From positions 186,001 to 250,000 of the forward strand of contig AP019515.1 of assembly GCA_007182875.1 (NCBI GenBank): a stretch of 64,000 nucleotides of DNA. The letters are read 5' to 3'. Every line of letters begins with the position of its first letter. Positions within the stretch are counted from its first letter, which is position 1. The notes under the pieces were generated by a model. The model saw nothing but the letters and a program-made list of their open reading frames with translations, did not search any database and was not told the origin of the DNA. A program made the translations under genes and the position numbers. The DNA is from Vreelandella sulfidaeris (GTDB lineage Bacteria; Pseudomonadota; Gammaproteobacteria; Pseudomonadales; Halomonadaceae). This document shows positions 1 to 8,836 of the stretch, in pieces.

Positions 1-70
1 TCCATGTGGTCAATAGCACGGATAATGTCGTATTTTCGCTGTGTGTCACGCGATAGGCTCGGCATAGAGG

Positions 71-1232
71 TCAGTCCTCACCCTCGACACCAAGTAGCTG
101 AACGTCAGAGACTCTTACCCTCAGTGTGTCTTTTCATCATTATCTAGTCGAACCCAGCAATAGCCAGGCTCATGATCGATACGATCAGTCTGTAGCATGC
201 CACTACGTTGTGCGCCCTTCACGGTAACGCCTACCACGACCCGAGCCCGGGTGGGCTCCTTTGCCATTACTGGCGCTGGTGTATCAAGTTCGGCGCCAGC
301 AGCCTTTTAGGCTGGGGTTGCTCAGTATTAGTGGCCGATTTAGGTCTCGGTGGCTTTTCCTGTGCAACATCCCCTTACCAAGAGGAGTCATCTTTCTCGT
401 TAAACTGGGGCGGCATTGCGGGCTGGACATCATCAACAGTGTTCCCCATGCCAGAGTTTCCAGCGGAGGGATGAGTCGAATCCGCTCAGTGGTGGCTGGT
501 CATCATTCGTCCCTAGAGCTGGCGCTGGAACCTGAGCCTCCATGGGAACTGTTTCAGGGTCTTCAGCCAGAGTGCCACCCTTTGCCTGTTTCAGCAGCTC
601 ACGGCAGGCTTTTCGGCTGATTCCGTCTACTAAGGCCTTTTCGCAAATGCGTTCAGCCTTCTCTGGCGCAATTTGATAAATCTGCCTGAGCGAATTCAGC
701 GATTCGGGGTCAGCCGTGACATCTTCCTCGTATAGCTTCTGTACGCATTCGGGGAGCTTGAGCAGCGATAGGTGCTGCGAGATATAACCACGCGATTTAC
801 CTAGACGCTTAGCCACATCGACGGCCTTCCACTTAGCGTCAATGAATTTCTGAATCCCCTTGGCGATTTCCATCGGAGTCAGGTTTTCCCGCTGAATGTT
901 TTCAATCAGCTCGCCGGCTGTTTCGTCCAGCTCCTCCTGGTCCTTTTGTTGACGATCGCCTCAACCGGCACACCGGCCAGTTTACATGCACGCCAACGGC
1001 GCTCACCTTTCTGAATTCGATACTTACCGTTAGCATCCTTAGGAGATACGATGATCGGCTGTTCCTGGCCATGCGACTTAATTGAGTCGGCTAGCTCCTC
1101 AATACCGCCGAATTTCTCTCGGACTTGGCCATTTTTCGGCACCACTTCAGCTGTATCCAGCACCAATACTTCCTTGGCGCCTTTAGAGCGGCGTGAGAGG
1201 CTTTGCAGGTTGTCTAGTTGTCCTAATGCCAT
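71..1232 (-). CDS. parB: ParB/KorB-family partition protein and repressor (frameshifted)
   Basis: DNA-binding partner of ParA. It has the ParB nuclease-like N-terminal domain (EKFGGIEELADSIKSHG, then GERRWRA), a central helix-turn-helix (VAKRLGKSRGYISQHLSLL) and a C-terminal SH3-like stretch typical of RK2 KorB (VKGAQRSGMLQTDRIDHE, then GYCWVRLDNDEKT), ending at the stop at 71. The inferred length, about 387 codons, is close to KorB. The frame is broken near 950 in an aaaagg run, again near 430-475, and once more near 115. The start ATG at 1232 follows the parA stop by one base, so the two are coupled. KorB-type proteins both partition the plasmid and repress backbone promoters; the seven 18-bp palindromes in this window are plausible targets (inference). 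Confidence 0.88.
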
Positions 1233-1233
1233 G

Positions 1234-2006
1234 TCAGCCCACCTTTTCCATGAGTTCTTCGATAACTGCACGGATCTCTTTGCCAGCCTCTCGTGCCGAT
1301 GTCTTTTATGCTCCAAACGGGTACGCCATTGAGGTTGGCCACGTCGAGTTGCCCTCTAACGCCAATCTCAGATTTGTAGACCAGATCCGGCACCGCCTTG
1401 CGAAGCTCATCTCGCGTGATCATGTCCTCCTCGAAACCGCGTTTGAGGTTATTGATCACCATCCCGGTGTTTTCCAACTCGGGATTCAGCTCCTCCTGAA
1501 CGCTTATGATCGTGTTCAGCAGACCCTCTACGCCATCCAGTGCGAAACCACTTACTTGCACCGGACAAATGACATGAGTGGACATAGTGAGTGCAGCTAC
1601 TAGCTTACGGCCCAAACTAGGGGCAGTCGACAAGCACGTAATCGTAATTATCCAGTATGCCGCTAGCCTTCAGGTTTGTGATCGGGTTGACCACACAGTT
1701 GAGCGGTAGGGACTCAATCTCAGATAGCTCTGGATCGTTCTTGGTTGTCCAAATCAGATCCATTCCGCGCACGCACTTCATCGGCTGGATTTCATGCATG
1801 TTCTCATCGAACAACCGGACTGATGGTGTGCCTGTATAGGTTGCCTCATCGCTCTGGCTCAACCGGCTAGATGTGTTGCCCTGTGGGTCGAAATCAACTG
1901 CTAGTACGCGATAGCCCGCCTCCACGAGGTAGAAGACTGTTTGAAGGCAAATGGTCGATTTTCCGACCCCGCCTTTCTGATTGGAGAAACTGATTATTTT
2001 GGTCAT
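1234..2006 (-). CDS. parA: ParA-type partition ATPase (frameshifted)
   Basis: Walker-type ATPase that moves plasmid copies. The N-terminus shows the deviant Walker A motif QKGGVGKST at residues 10-18, followed by VDFDPQGNTSSRL and the Walker B region YDYVLVDCPPSLGRKLV. The frame breaks near 1625 between DCP and SLGRKL and again near 1295, where the native C-terminus reads REAGKEIRAVIEELMEKVG before the stop at 1234. The full length is about 257 residues, normal for a short ParA without an N-terminal HTH, so autoregulation would fall to ParB or KorA. A copy of the plasmid's 18-bp palindrome lies about 75 bases upstream of the start. Confidence 0.92.
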
Positions 2007-2078
2007 GGAGTTCCCGGTAGCCGACCTGGAAAAGACAGGTTGAGAATGTCCTTGTGCAAACGGCGGCGATCCTTGCCA

Positions 2079-2096
2079 AGTTACGCATGCGAAACA
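2079..2096. promoter_or_regulatory. 18-bp palindrome upstream of parA (putative KorB operator/parS)
   Basis: The site matches the consensus TGTTTCGCATGCGAAACA with three changes in its left arm. It sits in the parA promoter region. The core TTTNGC...GCNAAA resembles the RK2 KorB operator. Confidence 0.6.
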
Positions 2097-2241
2097 TGAT
2101 AATCCACATAAACTGATACGGCAAATAGTATAAACCGATCTATCTAGCGCATAAAAGGCCTGGACAGAGCCAAGCCAAAGACAGGATATGAGTAGGGTTC
2201 AGGCTGCTTTAGATGCCTGAACAGCATCCTCAGGGTATCCT

Positions 2242-3136
2242 CTAGCGTAGGGACTGATTCACCCCTAGTAGGGTTATCAGCTCCTCGACAACGGCCGCAA
2301 GAGCTGGGATGTGAATATGGGCATCCGCATCAAACCTTGATGCTTCATCATCACCCGAATCAGCATGCTCAAGCAGTGCATCATCGAATTTGATCTTCTT
2401 TAGGCCTAGATCATCCTGAAGCTGCATCGCCAGTTGACCTGTCCGAGCAATCGAAAGGGCTGAACAGATGCGGCCTCCATCAAGGTGCTGCTGTATCTCG
2501 TCACTATCGAGATCGACCTCCGAAACCTTAATCACACCATCATTGCCAGAAGGCGATTCGAGCTGGCAGAACTCTCCAAGAGCCCAGCCTTCAGCACGCT
2601 CAGTCGAGGCAGCCAACCAACGGGTCATCAAAGCTGTTGGACGATCGCTAGTTGCCATTGGCGTGACTTTGAGCGATCCCAGTGTAAGGCGCAACAGATC
2701 GAGTGCTTCTTCTGCTTTCTTACGACTGGCAGCGTCAATGAGTATCCATTTACGCCTGATGTCGATAGCCATCAGAAAATGCCCGGTTCGCTTCAGGGAG
2801 GTGGGCAGTAGCTCTTCGTATACCTGCTCTTTGAGCAATTGTTTCTCCGCACGGCGCAGGTGACTTCCTGAGGCCTTCTCCATTTCAGCCGCCCTCTCCT
2901 CCACCAGCTATTTGACCGCGGCTACTGGGAGCAAACGCTGCTACTGCCGAAAGCGAAGAATGAGATATTGAGACTGGAGTGTGTATGCCAATACTTCACC
3001 GCAAACAGCCGACCACCCTACCCTTCGAGCCTCTGTGGGCGCGCAGGCCCTGGAAAGTTTTTTCGATGAGGCTGGTCATTTCGTCAGCCCCAAAGAATGA
3101 GCTATGTGCCCTATATGACAGTGCGTTGTCGAACAC
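2242..3136 (-). CDS. rdgC: RdgC-family recombination-associated protein (frameshifted)
   Basis: RdgC binds double-stranded DNA as a ring and limits RecA activity. The C-terminal 220 residues are intact and carry family blocks: RRAEKQLLKEQVYEELLP, LIDAASRKKAEEALDLLR, then DLDSDEIQQHLDGGRICSAL and ASRFDADAHIHIPALAAVV. The N-terminus is recovered by allowing two indels: APTEARRVGWSA and TLQSQYLILRFRQQQRLLP match the usual RdgC N-terminal region. The best start is GTG at 3136 (VFDNALSYRAHSS), giving about 298 residues, against 303 for E. coli RdgC. Plasmid copies of rdgC are common on large conjugative elements. Confidence 0.85.
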
Positions 3137-3247
3137 GATTAGGCCCTACGATCTTATTATTTTAGGCAAGGGAGCATGGTATTTAAATGGTGAAATAATA
3201 GATAACGGTATAACTCCCCTCCCTAGGCGCTATAGTAAACTGGCCAG

Positions 3248-3505
3248 TCATTTACCTCGGATAGTCAAGCGCTTCAACACCCAAGGCCTCTCGGAGAAAG
3301 GTGTTGGCTGCCCTCCTCCCAACGTTATCTCTTTGCGGATAGTCGCTGATTCAGCCGCATTGTTCCAACACAGCTGGTATGCCGCGAGGACGGGTTGGTA
3401 GTCGACCACTCCGCCCTCACGGAGGCAGCGGAGTATGAAGCGCTGATCTTCTTTGGTAAGGGGAAGCTCATTCAGCTGGTCCAGTCGGTTATCATTGCTA
3501 TCCAT
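3248..3505 (-). CDS. Small hypothetical protein
   Basis: An 85-residue ORF starting MDSNDNRLDQLNELPLTKED, mostly helical by inspection, with no motif I recognise. It lies upstream of rdgC on the same strand, with about 110 bases between. The start has no strong Shine-Dalgarno sequence. The C-terminal third (GGGQPTPFSERPWVLKRL) has low complexity and could be a wrong frame after an indel. It may be real because it keeps the orientation of the surrounding block. Confidence 0.4.
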   Translation of the reverse strand: MDSNDNRLDQLNELPLTKEDQRFILRCLREGGVVDYQPVLAAYQLCWNNAAESATIRKEITLGGGQPTPFSERPWVLKRLTIRGK

Positions 3506-3620
3506 ATTATATCTATGCCAGACGACGAATTATATTAAATTCAAGCAGAATGAAACATTTAGTGTTTGCCACTTGACTAAGGGATGTACAACCGTTGCCC
3601 ATTGCCACTATAGCTGGCGC

Positions 3621-3926
3621 TTATAGTCTCCCGAGCTGTATGGCCATAATCCACGACCCCATGAACCGCCTCTTCCATCCGCCAGTGATTTCCATCCCGC
3701 GGGGCGAGGCTAACTCTCGCCAAGCCAGGGGAAGCCTTACAGTGAAACAATGTAGATGGATGTCATCCAGGCCTTCAATCATCTTGAGATTGATCTCATC
3801 AATCTGATCCGTCTCGACCGCATACACTGTGTAGCTCCCATCCAGGCCAAGCTGTTCCTTGGCCACGGTGGTCAGCAATTCATCGAACTTCAGAGGGGCA
3901 TCTGAAATGACCTTGGTATCAATCAT
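3621..3926 (-). CDS. Hypothetical plasmid protein
   Basis: A 101-residue ORF beginning MIDTKVISDAPLKFDELLTT. The start ATG overlaps the stop of the upstream gene in an ATGA arrangement, which supports both starts and translational coupling. The first 75 residues (EQLGLDGSYTVYAVETDQID, then EINLKMIEGLDDIHLHC) look like a compact mixed alpha/beta domain. The tail after position 80 is basic and may be out of frame. I recognise no family. Confidence 0.5.
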   Translation of the reverse strand: MIDTKVISDAPLKFDELLTTVAKEQLGLDGSYTVYAVETDQIDEINLKMIEGLDDIHLHCFTVRLPLAWRELASPRGMEITGGWKRRFMGSWIMAIQLGRL

Positions 3927-4384
3927 CCTTCACCTTGTCCCCACTGAGTGCCACCGTTCGGGCTGTTTATGCGATGGTCTGTCAGCAAGCATAGGCGCCG
4001 CCCATCGACCCATAGCTCTCGAAAAATACCCTCGTGGGTATACACACCTACAAGCACATCTAAAGGCTCTTCGTAGTACGTGGATGAAGGTGCCAGGGTG
4101 CTATCGTTGAATGGCTCTTGACGGACTTGTAACGCTACAGCAGTTTGCCTGGCCAGCGGCACGCTCTTGTTCTTCATGCCCCATTTCCATGAGACACGAT
4201 CTTTAGGCTTGAAACGCTCGTGCGATTGCTCTTCGTTTAGGAGATCCAGTGCCAGGCTAATTGTCATCTTCGTGATAGCTGGGTCACTTGGATCAACTTG
4301 GTCAGCATCCATCGACTGCTTACGCAGGCCGGATATTACGCGCCCCAAAGAGGCGAGCCAACTTTGTTGCCTTGCTTCATGCAT
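3923..4384 (-). CDS. Hypothetical plasmid protein
   Basis: An intact 153-residue ORF (MHEARQQSWLASLGRVISGL...). It overlaps its upstream neighbour by 8 bases and its downstream neighbour by 4, so it is the middle of a three-gene operon. The centre contains KPKDRVSWKWGMKNKSVPLA and the C-terminal part alternates strands and turns (LDVLVGVYTHEGIFRELWVD). It has no signal peptide or membrane segment. I recognise no family. The tight coupling makes a real gene likely. Confidence 0.6.
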   Translation of the reverse strand: MHEARQQSWLASLGRVISGLRKQSMDADQVDPSDPAITKMTISLALDLLNEEQSHERFKPKDRVSWKWGMKNKSVPLARQTAVALQVRQEPFNDSTLAPSSTYYEEPLDVLVGVYTHEGIFRELWVDGRRLCLLTDHRINSPNGGTQWGQGEG

Positions 4385-4643
4385 CTATCCTCGGAGTCTT
4401 TCTATTCCGCCCGACAGCCACGGCCACACCTATTAATGTCCATGCAGCAAGTAGCGTAAAACCTAAGTGGAGGAATGCTCCGTAAGGCGGTCCCAATTTG
4501 ACAGAGAGATAAAGAGACGCACCAAACGCGATGAGCCACCGGAACCAATAATCAACTGACCTACTTGCGACCCAGCGCGCCTGCTCAAGCGTCAGAGGAC
4601 GGTGCAGCCAGCGAAAGGGTAAAGGGTCTTCTCCGTGTACCAC
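4377..4643 (-). CDS. Small inner-membrane protein
   Basis: An 88-residue protein with GTG start at 4643. Two hydrophobic segments are visible, roughly residues 34-48 (WFRWLIAFGASLYLSV) and 55-77 (GAFLHLGFTLLAAWTLIGVA), followed by a basic tail RNRKTPRID, which suggests both termini lie in the cytoplasm. It is the first gene of the coupled trio ending at 3621. The context next to trbI and a Dsb-like gene allows a role in conjugation, but nothing shows it directly. Confidence 0.6.
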   Translation of the reverse strand: MVHGEDPLPFRWLHRPLTLEQARWVASRSVDYWFRWLIAFGASLYLSVKLGPPYGAFLHLGFTLLAAWTLIGVAVAVGRNRKTPRIDA

Positions 4644-4828
4644 GGCCTACCTTGAGTGGCTGACGTGGAAATAGACGGTTCACGGCGAACTGCGGAAACA
4701 TTCCTTCGATTGCTCGCCGCATAATACTAACAGTGCGTTGGTCTTGTAGAGACATGGGGTGCCCTCTAGCTGGGCGCCCGGACTGCCGGAGAGGGAGCCA
4801 GGGCGCATTTCTTCAAGGTGCAATAAGG

Positions 4829-5643
4829 TTACAGGCTACGGATTTCAGCCGCACGAAGAGCACCACGCATGATATGAGCTTCACCGTTCTCATCCTTGTA
4901 GAGCGTATTCGGTGTAGACCGGATACCCAGCTGCTGGATCAGGTTGCTGTTCTCACTCACGATGTTCATAGCTTCGGCGCTCGGGGAGCCAGACACACTG
5001 CCGCCTCCCTCAAATGTGGCCAGCACTTCGGTAGGGTTCTCGGCGTCGACTATTTGTGCAGCCTGGTGGAGCGAGCCCTCGCCCATGAAGCCTACCGGAA
5101 TCCAACGGATGGTGACTTCATCCAGAACCGCCCGGGACTCTTGATACATTTTCTGGCAGTAACCACATTGAGTATCAAAGACGACATACAGAACCTTGTC
5201 GCCGCTCCCTCTTCAACGTAGAAGGCATTTTCCTCAACTTGCGCAAGCGCTGCGGCCTCATCCTCATCTGTAAATCCGTTGTCCTGAGAGGCAGCTCGCT
5301 TCGGCATGCTGGCCAGCGGGCTATTCTCCATGTGCTGCTCCATGTGAGCCTGCGTCAAGTTTTCGCCACCCTCGCCCAGAATCATCCCGATAAAGGCATG
5401 CGTACCATCCTCAGTGGTATAGATCACATTAGTGTCGTTCTCGACACTAATAACCCAGCCATTGATGCCATCTAGGCCGGTATCGAATGTTTTGTCGACC
5501 TTGGCTCCAGGGATGCCCAAATCGGACACGGCCTTGGGAAGCTCTAAGCTGGAGCCGGCATTGTCGTCATTGGCGACGGTAGTTCCCGCGAAAAGTGCGG
5601 AGGCGACTGCAACAGCGGAGGCGATCAGGGTAAGGTGTTTCAT
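4829..5643 (-). CDS. Periplasmic DsbC/DsbG-like thiol-disulfide protein (frameshifted)
   Basis: A secreted thioredoxin-fold protein. The start ATG at 5643 follows AAGGAG, then a signal peptide (MKHLTLIASAVAVASALFAG) cleaved near TTVA. The first half (residues 25-135) resembles a DsbC-type dimerisation domain; the second half contains the active site DTQCGYCQKMYQE, then IRWIPVGFMGEGS and SNLIQQLGIRSTPNTLY, where the cis-proline loop STPN is seen. A one-base shift near 5207 separates the halves just before CGYC. The length, about 270 residues, fits DsbC/G. F-type secretion systems usually include such a protein (TrbB/DsbC) to form disulfides in Tra proteins; here it sits with trbI. Confidence 0.78.
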
Positions 5644-5715
5644 CAATAAGCTCCTTGAGCAAAGTTAAGCGCCAGTGGTGCTGGCGTAGTCTTCGCCATG
5701 CAGGGCATGGCCACA

Positions 5716-6296
5716 TCAGGTTCTAATCATCTGCTGTTTATGGCAGCAGCTCTTCAATTCCGCCTCGCGCTGCGAATCGGCACGCTCACGCGCTTGCTGG
5801 TTAGCACGACTGACCAGCTCTCGAGCCTCCTCATAAAGGTTCGATGCGCTGTAGGTGGTGTCTCCATGACGATCAAGACTTGTCTCGATCGTGGGGCATC
5901 TGTTGGCAGGCCTAAACCAGCCAGTACGGTGTCAGTGATGTCAGGAATAGTGCCGTCCAAGACGGCTGCTTGACGGACGATGACCAAAGCGCCATCTGCT
6001 GCATCAACGATCGCTGGGCGAACGCCATTGTCGACGCGAGCCAATGTGGATACGGCTGAATCTCTTGCCTCACCGTCCCCTAGCAGCTCACTGGCTGCTG
6101 CACGGCGAGCATTAACGTATTTGGCCGTATCGAATGTCACCACGGCTGGTGATTCAGCGTTTGACGAGGCCCATGGGAGGTCTAAGGGAATGACGGTTAT
6201 AGCGAACGCCATCGCACCCAGCACACCACCTGCCAAAGGCAATACCCTAGCCAAGGGTGCTGAAATCGGGATCTGGTTTTGGTCTGTCTCGCTCAT
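5716..6296 (-). CDS. trbI: TrbI-like F-type conjugation protein (frameshifted)
   Basis: In F-type systems TrbI is an inner-membrane protein that affects pilus outgrowth and retraction. This copy has one membrane segment (residues 19-40, LPLAGGVLGAMAFAITVIPL) and a periplasmic part with VVTFDTAKYVNARRAAASEL and ADGALVIVRQAAVLDGTIPD, which fits the family block for a value-rich strand ending in PDIT. An indel near 5900 hides the native C-terminus, a charged helix rich in E, R and Q ending at 5716 (ELVSRANQQARERADSQREA). It lies downstream of ssb and more than 30 kb from the main tra operon. Confidence 0.7.
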
Positions 6297-6318
6297 GTGC
6301 CTGCCTATCGTCTACGCA

Positions 6319-6350
6319 TGAAAAGCCCCAGGAATAAACCAGGGGCTGTG
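6319..6350 (-). terminator. Intrinsic terminator after ssb
   Basis: On the minus strand a stem of AGCCCC/GGGGCT is followed by TTTT. It lies just beyond the restored ssb stop and before trbI. Confidence 0.6.
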
Positions 6351-6359
6351 AATAGAACA

Positions 6360-6700
6360 TCAAAGGGAAATTCCACTCCTTCGTCTCCATCACCTGCAGC
6401 ACCAGCGCTACGCGGATCACGGAGGATGCGGCAAGTGTCCACCATAAGGTTGGTATACACAGTGCCGTTATCAGCCTTACGGAAGGACAATTCGCCCTCG
6501 ACAAAGACCAACTGACCGCGCTTCAAGCGATCCTTCATAACCTCGGCGAAGCGACCACCAAGGATGCAGTTAAGCCACATCGGATCATCACCCACTTTCT
6601 TGGCCATGTTGATACCGAACCGAACGTAAGTTTTGCCATTGCCGTTGGTCCGAACTTCTGGTTCGCCAATGTGACCAATCTGTAGAGTCTGTCCCCACAT
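6360..6700 (-). CDS. ssb: Single-stranded DNA-binding protein-like OB-fold protein
   Basis: A short SSB. The start ATG at 6700 follows AGAGGAGATTTGAAC, which is part of the conserved leader. The OB-fold region reads GHIGEPEVRTNGNGKTYVRF, then WLNCILGGRFAEVMKDRLKR, GQLVFVEGELSFRKADNGT and NLMVDTCRIL. The apparent frame runs on to 6305, but the end GDGDEGVEFPF is followed by TTTGA. One extra T in that run would give PF-stop, recreating the acidic PF tip by which SSBs recruit partners. That stop would be at 6360 and leave 113 residues, with the terminator immediately downstream. Confidence 0.75.
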
Positions 6701-6708
6701 GTTCAAAT

Positions 6709-6776
6709 CTCCTCTCTCACATTCCCAACGTAATGGGTCTCGTTGGGGATAGGGCGCTACTGACACTAAGGAGCGA
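6709..6776 (-). promoter_or_regulatory. Conserved hairpin leader, copy 1 (ssb)
   Basis: Read on the minus strand: GTGTCAG, CCCTATCC, CGAGA, stem CCCA/TGGG, GAATG, then GAGAGAGGAG. The apical stem differs completely from CCTGC/GCAGG in other copies but still pairs. Confidence 0.65.
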
Positions 6777-6802
6777 ACCTGGGCGGTTTATTTTCCTAAC
6801 GC

Positions 6803-6838
6803 ATGAAAGCCCCTGACTCAGATGAGTCGAGGAGGCTT
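6803..6838 (-). terminator. Terminator-like hairpin
   Basis: On the minus strand AAAGCC...GACTC-atct-GAGTC...GGGGCTTTC forms a long stem downstream of the small gene starting at 7124. Confidence 0.5.
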
Positions 6839-6846
6839 TGAAGTGG

Positions 6847-7124
6847 TCACCTCGGGAGGTGACGAACGATTCTGCCTTGGGCTGGAGATAACTCCAGTGC
6901 GCCAAGTTAAGGAGGAAGTTACCAAAAGCTCTCTTGGTGAAGCTCACAATGAATGTATCTTCGGCGCTCTCTATGGCCTGTAAAGTGCTTTCCCGATGCA
7001 ATTTGCGATCAGGGCGACGCACCTGGATGACAGGTCCATCCTCGACAGAGAAAGCGAACCCCTCAAGCTCACCAAGCGAGAAGACCTCGAAGGCCACATT
7101 CACATCCGTTCCCAAGTCAGCCAT
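6847..7124 (-). CDS. Small hypothetical protein
   Basis: The ORF opens MADLGTDVNVAFEVFSLGEL and continues ...FAFSVEDGPVIQVRRPDRKL, a beta-rich pattern. It overlaps the end of the gene at 7306 by 25 bases. The uninterrupted frame continues to 6717, but it would then run through a terminator hairpin and the ssb leader, so I place the native stop near 6847 after an assumed indel. It could also be the second half of the preceding gene split by a frameshift. No family recognised. Confidence 0.45.
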
Positions 7125-7306
7125 TTGACGTGGCGTTGGCTGGCGCCAGCGGCGACCGGCCTCACGAGGCAGAATGAAAGAGAGCCTTGCGCTGAGTCGA
7201 TGGCAAACGCCACCTTATCAGCACGGAGGTCATCTAATTGCAGCCCGCCGAACTCACGACCAAAAGCTATGGCATCTTCTTGATTAATAATCAGCTCAAT
7301 ATTCAT
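7100..7306 (-). CDS. Small hypothetical protein under the conserved leader
   Basis: A 68-residue protein, MNIELIINQEDAIAFGREFG..., chosen because ATG at 7306 stands directly behind the conserved hairpin leader and its GGAGAG. The longer frame starting at 7369 would translate the leader itself. The sequence DKVAFAIDSAQGSLSFCLV suggests a small alpha/beta fold. A palindrome copy lies about 90 bases upstream. No family recognised; regulation by the palindrome and leader is inferred from the shared arrangement. Confidence 0.55.
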   Translation of the reverse strand: MNIELIINQEDAIAFGREFGGLQLDDLRADKVAFAIDSAQGSLSFCLVRPVAAGASQRHVKWLTWERM

Positions 7307-7308
7307 GT

Positions 7309-7360
7309 CGCTCTCTCCTCTCATTCCTGCGATGCAGGTCTCAAAAGGAGATAGGGCGGG
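7309..7360 (-). promoter_or_regulatory. Conserved hairpin leader, copy 2
   Basis: Minus strand: CCCTATCTCC, TTTTGAGA, CCTGC-atc-GCAGG, AATGAGA, GGAG, then ATG at 7306. The outer stem pairs CTCC with the Shine-Dalgarno GGAG. Confidence 0.7.
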
Positions 7361-7396
7361 GACTGCCATAAGTGGACAGCTAGAGCGCCTGTAAAA

Positions 7397-7414
7397 TGTT
7401 TCGCATGCAGAACA
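7397..7414. promoter_or_regulatory. 18-bp palindrome copy (KorB-like site)
   Basis: Reads TGTTTCGCATGCAGAACA, with the right arm degenerate at two positions. It lies upstream of leader copy 2. Confidence 0.5.
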
Positions 7415-7475
7415 TCCCTAGGCTGTAGAGGTAGTTTTACGGGGTTAAGAAAGGGCAAGCGACAGAATAAAAAGT

Positions 7476-8675
7476 TCATCGCATTTTGCCGGGATATGCG
7501 ACTTTGATCTTCAGAAAGAAATACGCCGTGTCCCGGTAGCCGTAAGCCATTCGCTTGATGACTTTGATGTGATTGTTCATTCCTTCCAGGGCGCTGGTGT
7601 TGAGTCGATAAAGGGCACTGGCAACGATACCTTCTAGGTGCTTGGCGAAAGCAACCAGCGACTTGAGCCCACTGTCGATGGCCATTCCAAACTACGCTTT
7701 ACAGCGTCGGCGGGCCTCGGCTTCACTAGGTGCGTACCATAGCTCTTTGAGTTAGCTCTTAAGCAGGTAGACCGTGGTCAGCGGCTCTTTGGCGGCTAGC
7801 AATACATCCAACTTGACGGCCTGCTCAGGGTCCAGGTTGGTGCGGTTGCGCAGGAGCAACCAGCGACTGCGCTTGATCACACGCCGGCCAGCATGGTTCT
7901 CGCGTAGCCGGTTTGCCTGATAGACCCGCACCCGGTCGATCACCTCGCGACCGAACTTGGCGACCACGTGAAACAGGTCGTAAACGACCCTGGCTTTTGG
8001 GCAGTGTTGCTTGGCTTCCATGTCCATTGCCGTATTCATGCCCATGGCGACCGCTTCTTTTGCTGACAGGTATCCCTGTCCAGCCATTCGAAGGCAGCGC
8101 ATGCGCATGAACGCCCTCGCCGACCCACAGGACTTGCTGTGTGTCGGCGCAAATAGCCACCATGGCATAGTGGTTCCCCTTGTGCAGGACAAACTGACGC
8201 CGCACCCGGGTCAGGTCTGCCTGGGCTGTCTCATGACTCAGGCGCCGATGATCCATAGTCTTGACCGTATACCATTGAAGCCCCACCAGCTCGGCCACAT
8301 GCTTGATAGGTGAAAGTCGAACCAGGGTTTCGACCCAGCTCACCATGGCGCAGGTCAGTGGCTGACGTCCGGCTAGCCAGGCAATACGCTCTCATCGGGG
8401 CCGCAGGCCGGACGACGTACTCGGCGCACAGGGATGTCTAGCCATACGCGATACTGGAACAGGTCGCGCTCACGCACACGGCGATAACTGACATCATGAA
8501 TGAGCCAGGTGGATTGGCCACAGCGACTGCAGCAGGGCGGGTGTGAGGCGGTGAGTTTGAGCTTGATCAGCAGGCCATTGGCGCCGAGTGATTCATAGCA
8601 AACCAACTCGAAGTCTTCCCAGAACAAGGTAAGCAAACTAGCATCCATGGCACGGCGGTGGTCTGGTTGGGACAT
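7476..8675 (-). mobile_element. ISL3-family transposase (frameshifted IS)
   Basis: A transposase of about 400 residues. The N-terminus has the ISL3 zinc finger HPPCCSRCGQSTWLIHD and the block RRVRERDLFQYRVWLDIPVR. The centre has FVLHKGNHYAMVAICAD and CPKARVVYDLFHVVAKFGRE, and the C-terminus has LEGMNNHIKVIKRMAYGYRD then YFFLKIKVAYPG, all hallmark ISL3 stretches. At least three frame breaks occur (near 8385, 8100-8200 and 7690-7750), so as written it is inactive. I could not find convincing terminal inverted repeats. It separates the ssb block from the oxidoreductase and mercury region. Confidence 0.85.
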
Positions 8676-8836
8676 TTTTGGCTTAAACCTTTCTACCGCC
8701 GTCATTCTCGTTTACGGGTGCTATCCTGCAGTGAAACCTGAAAATGGTTTGGAACTCTTATCCTCAGTTGCCAAATAAAGATCTCAATGCTTAGGCATGA
8801 GGTCTAGCCATCTCAAGTTGCCGCTATCAGGCTCTC

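Noticed and set aside
7430..8720. GTTTTACGGGG at 7433 and GTTTACGGG at 8710 as terminal repeats of the ISL3 element
   Set aside because: They are in direct, not inverted, orientation and match only about ten bases, so I do not use them to define the IS ends.
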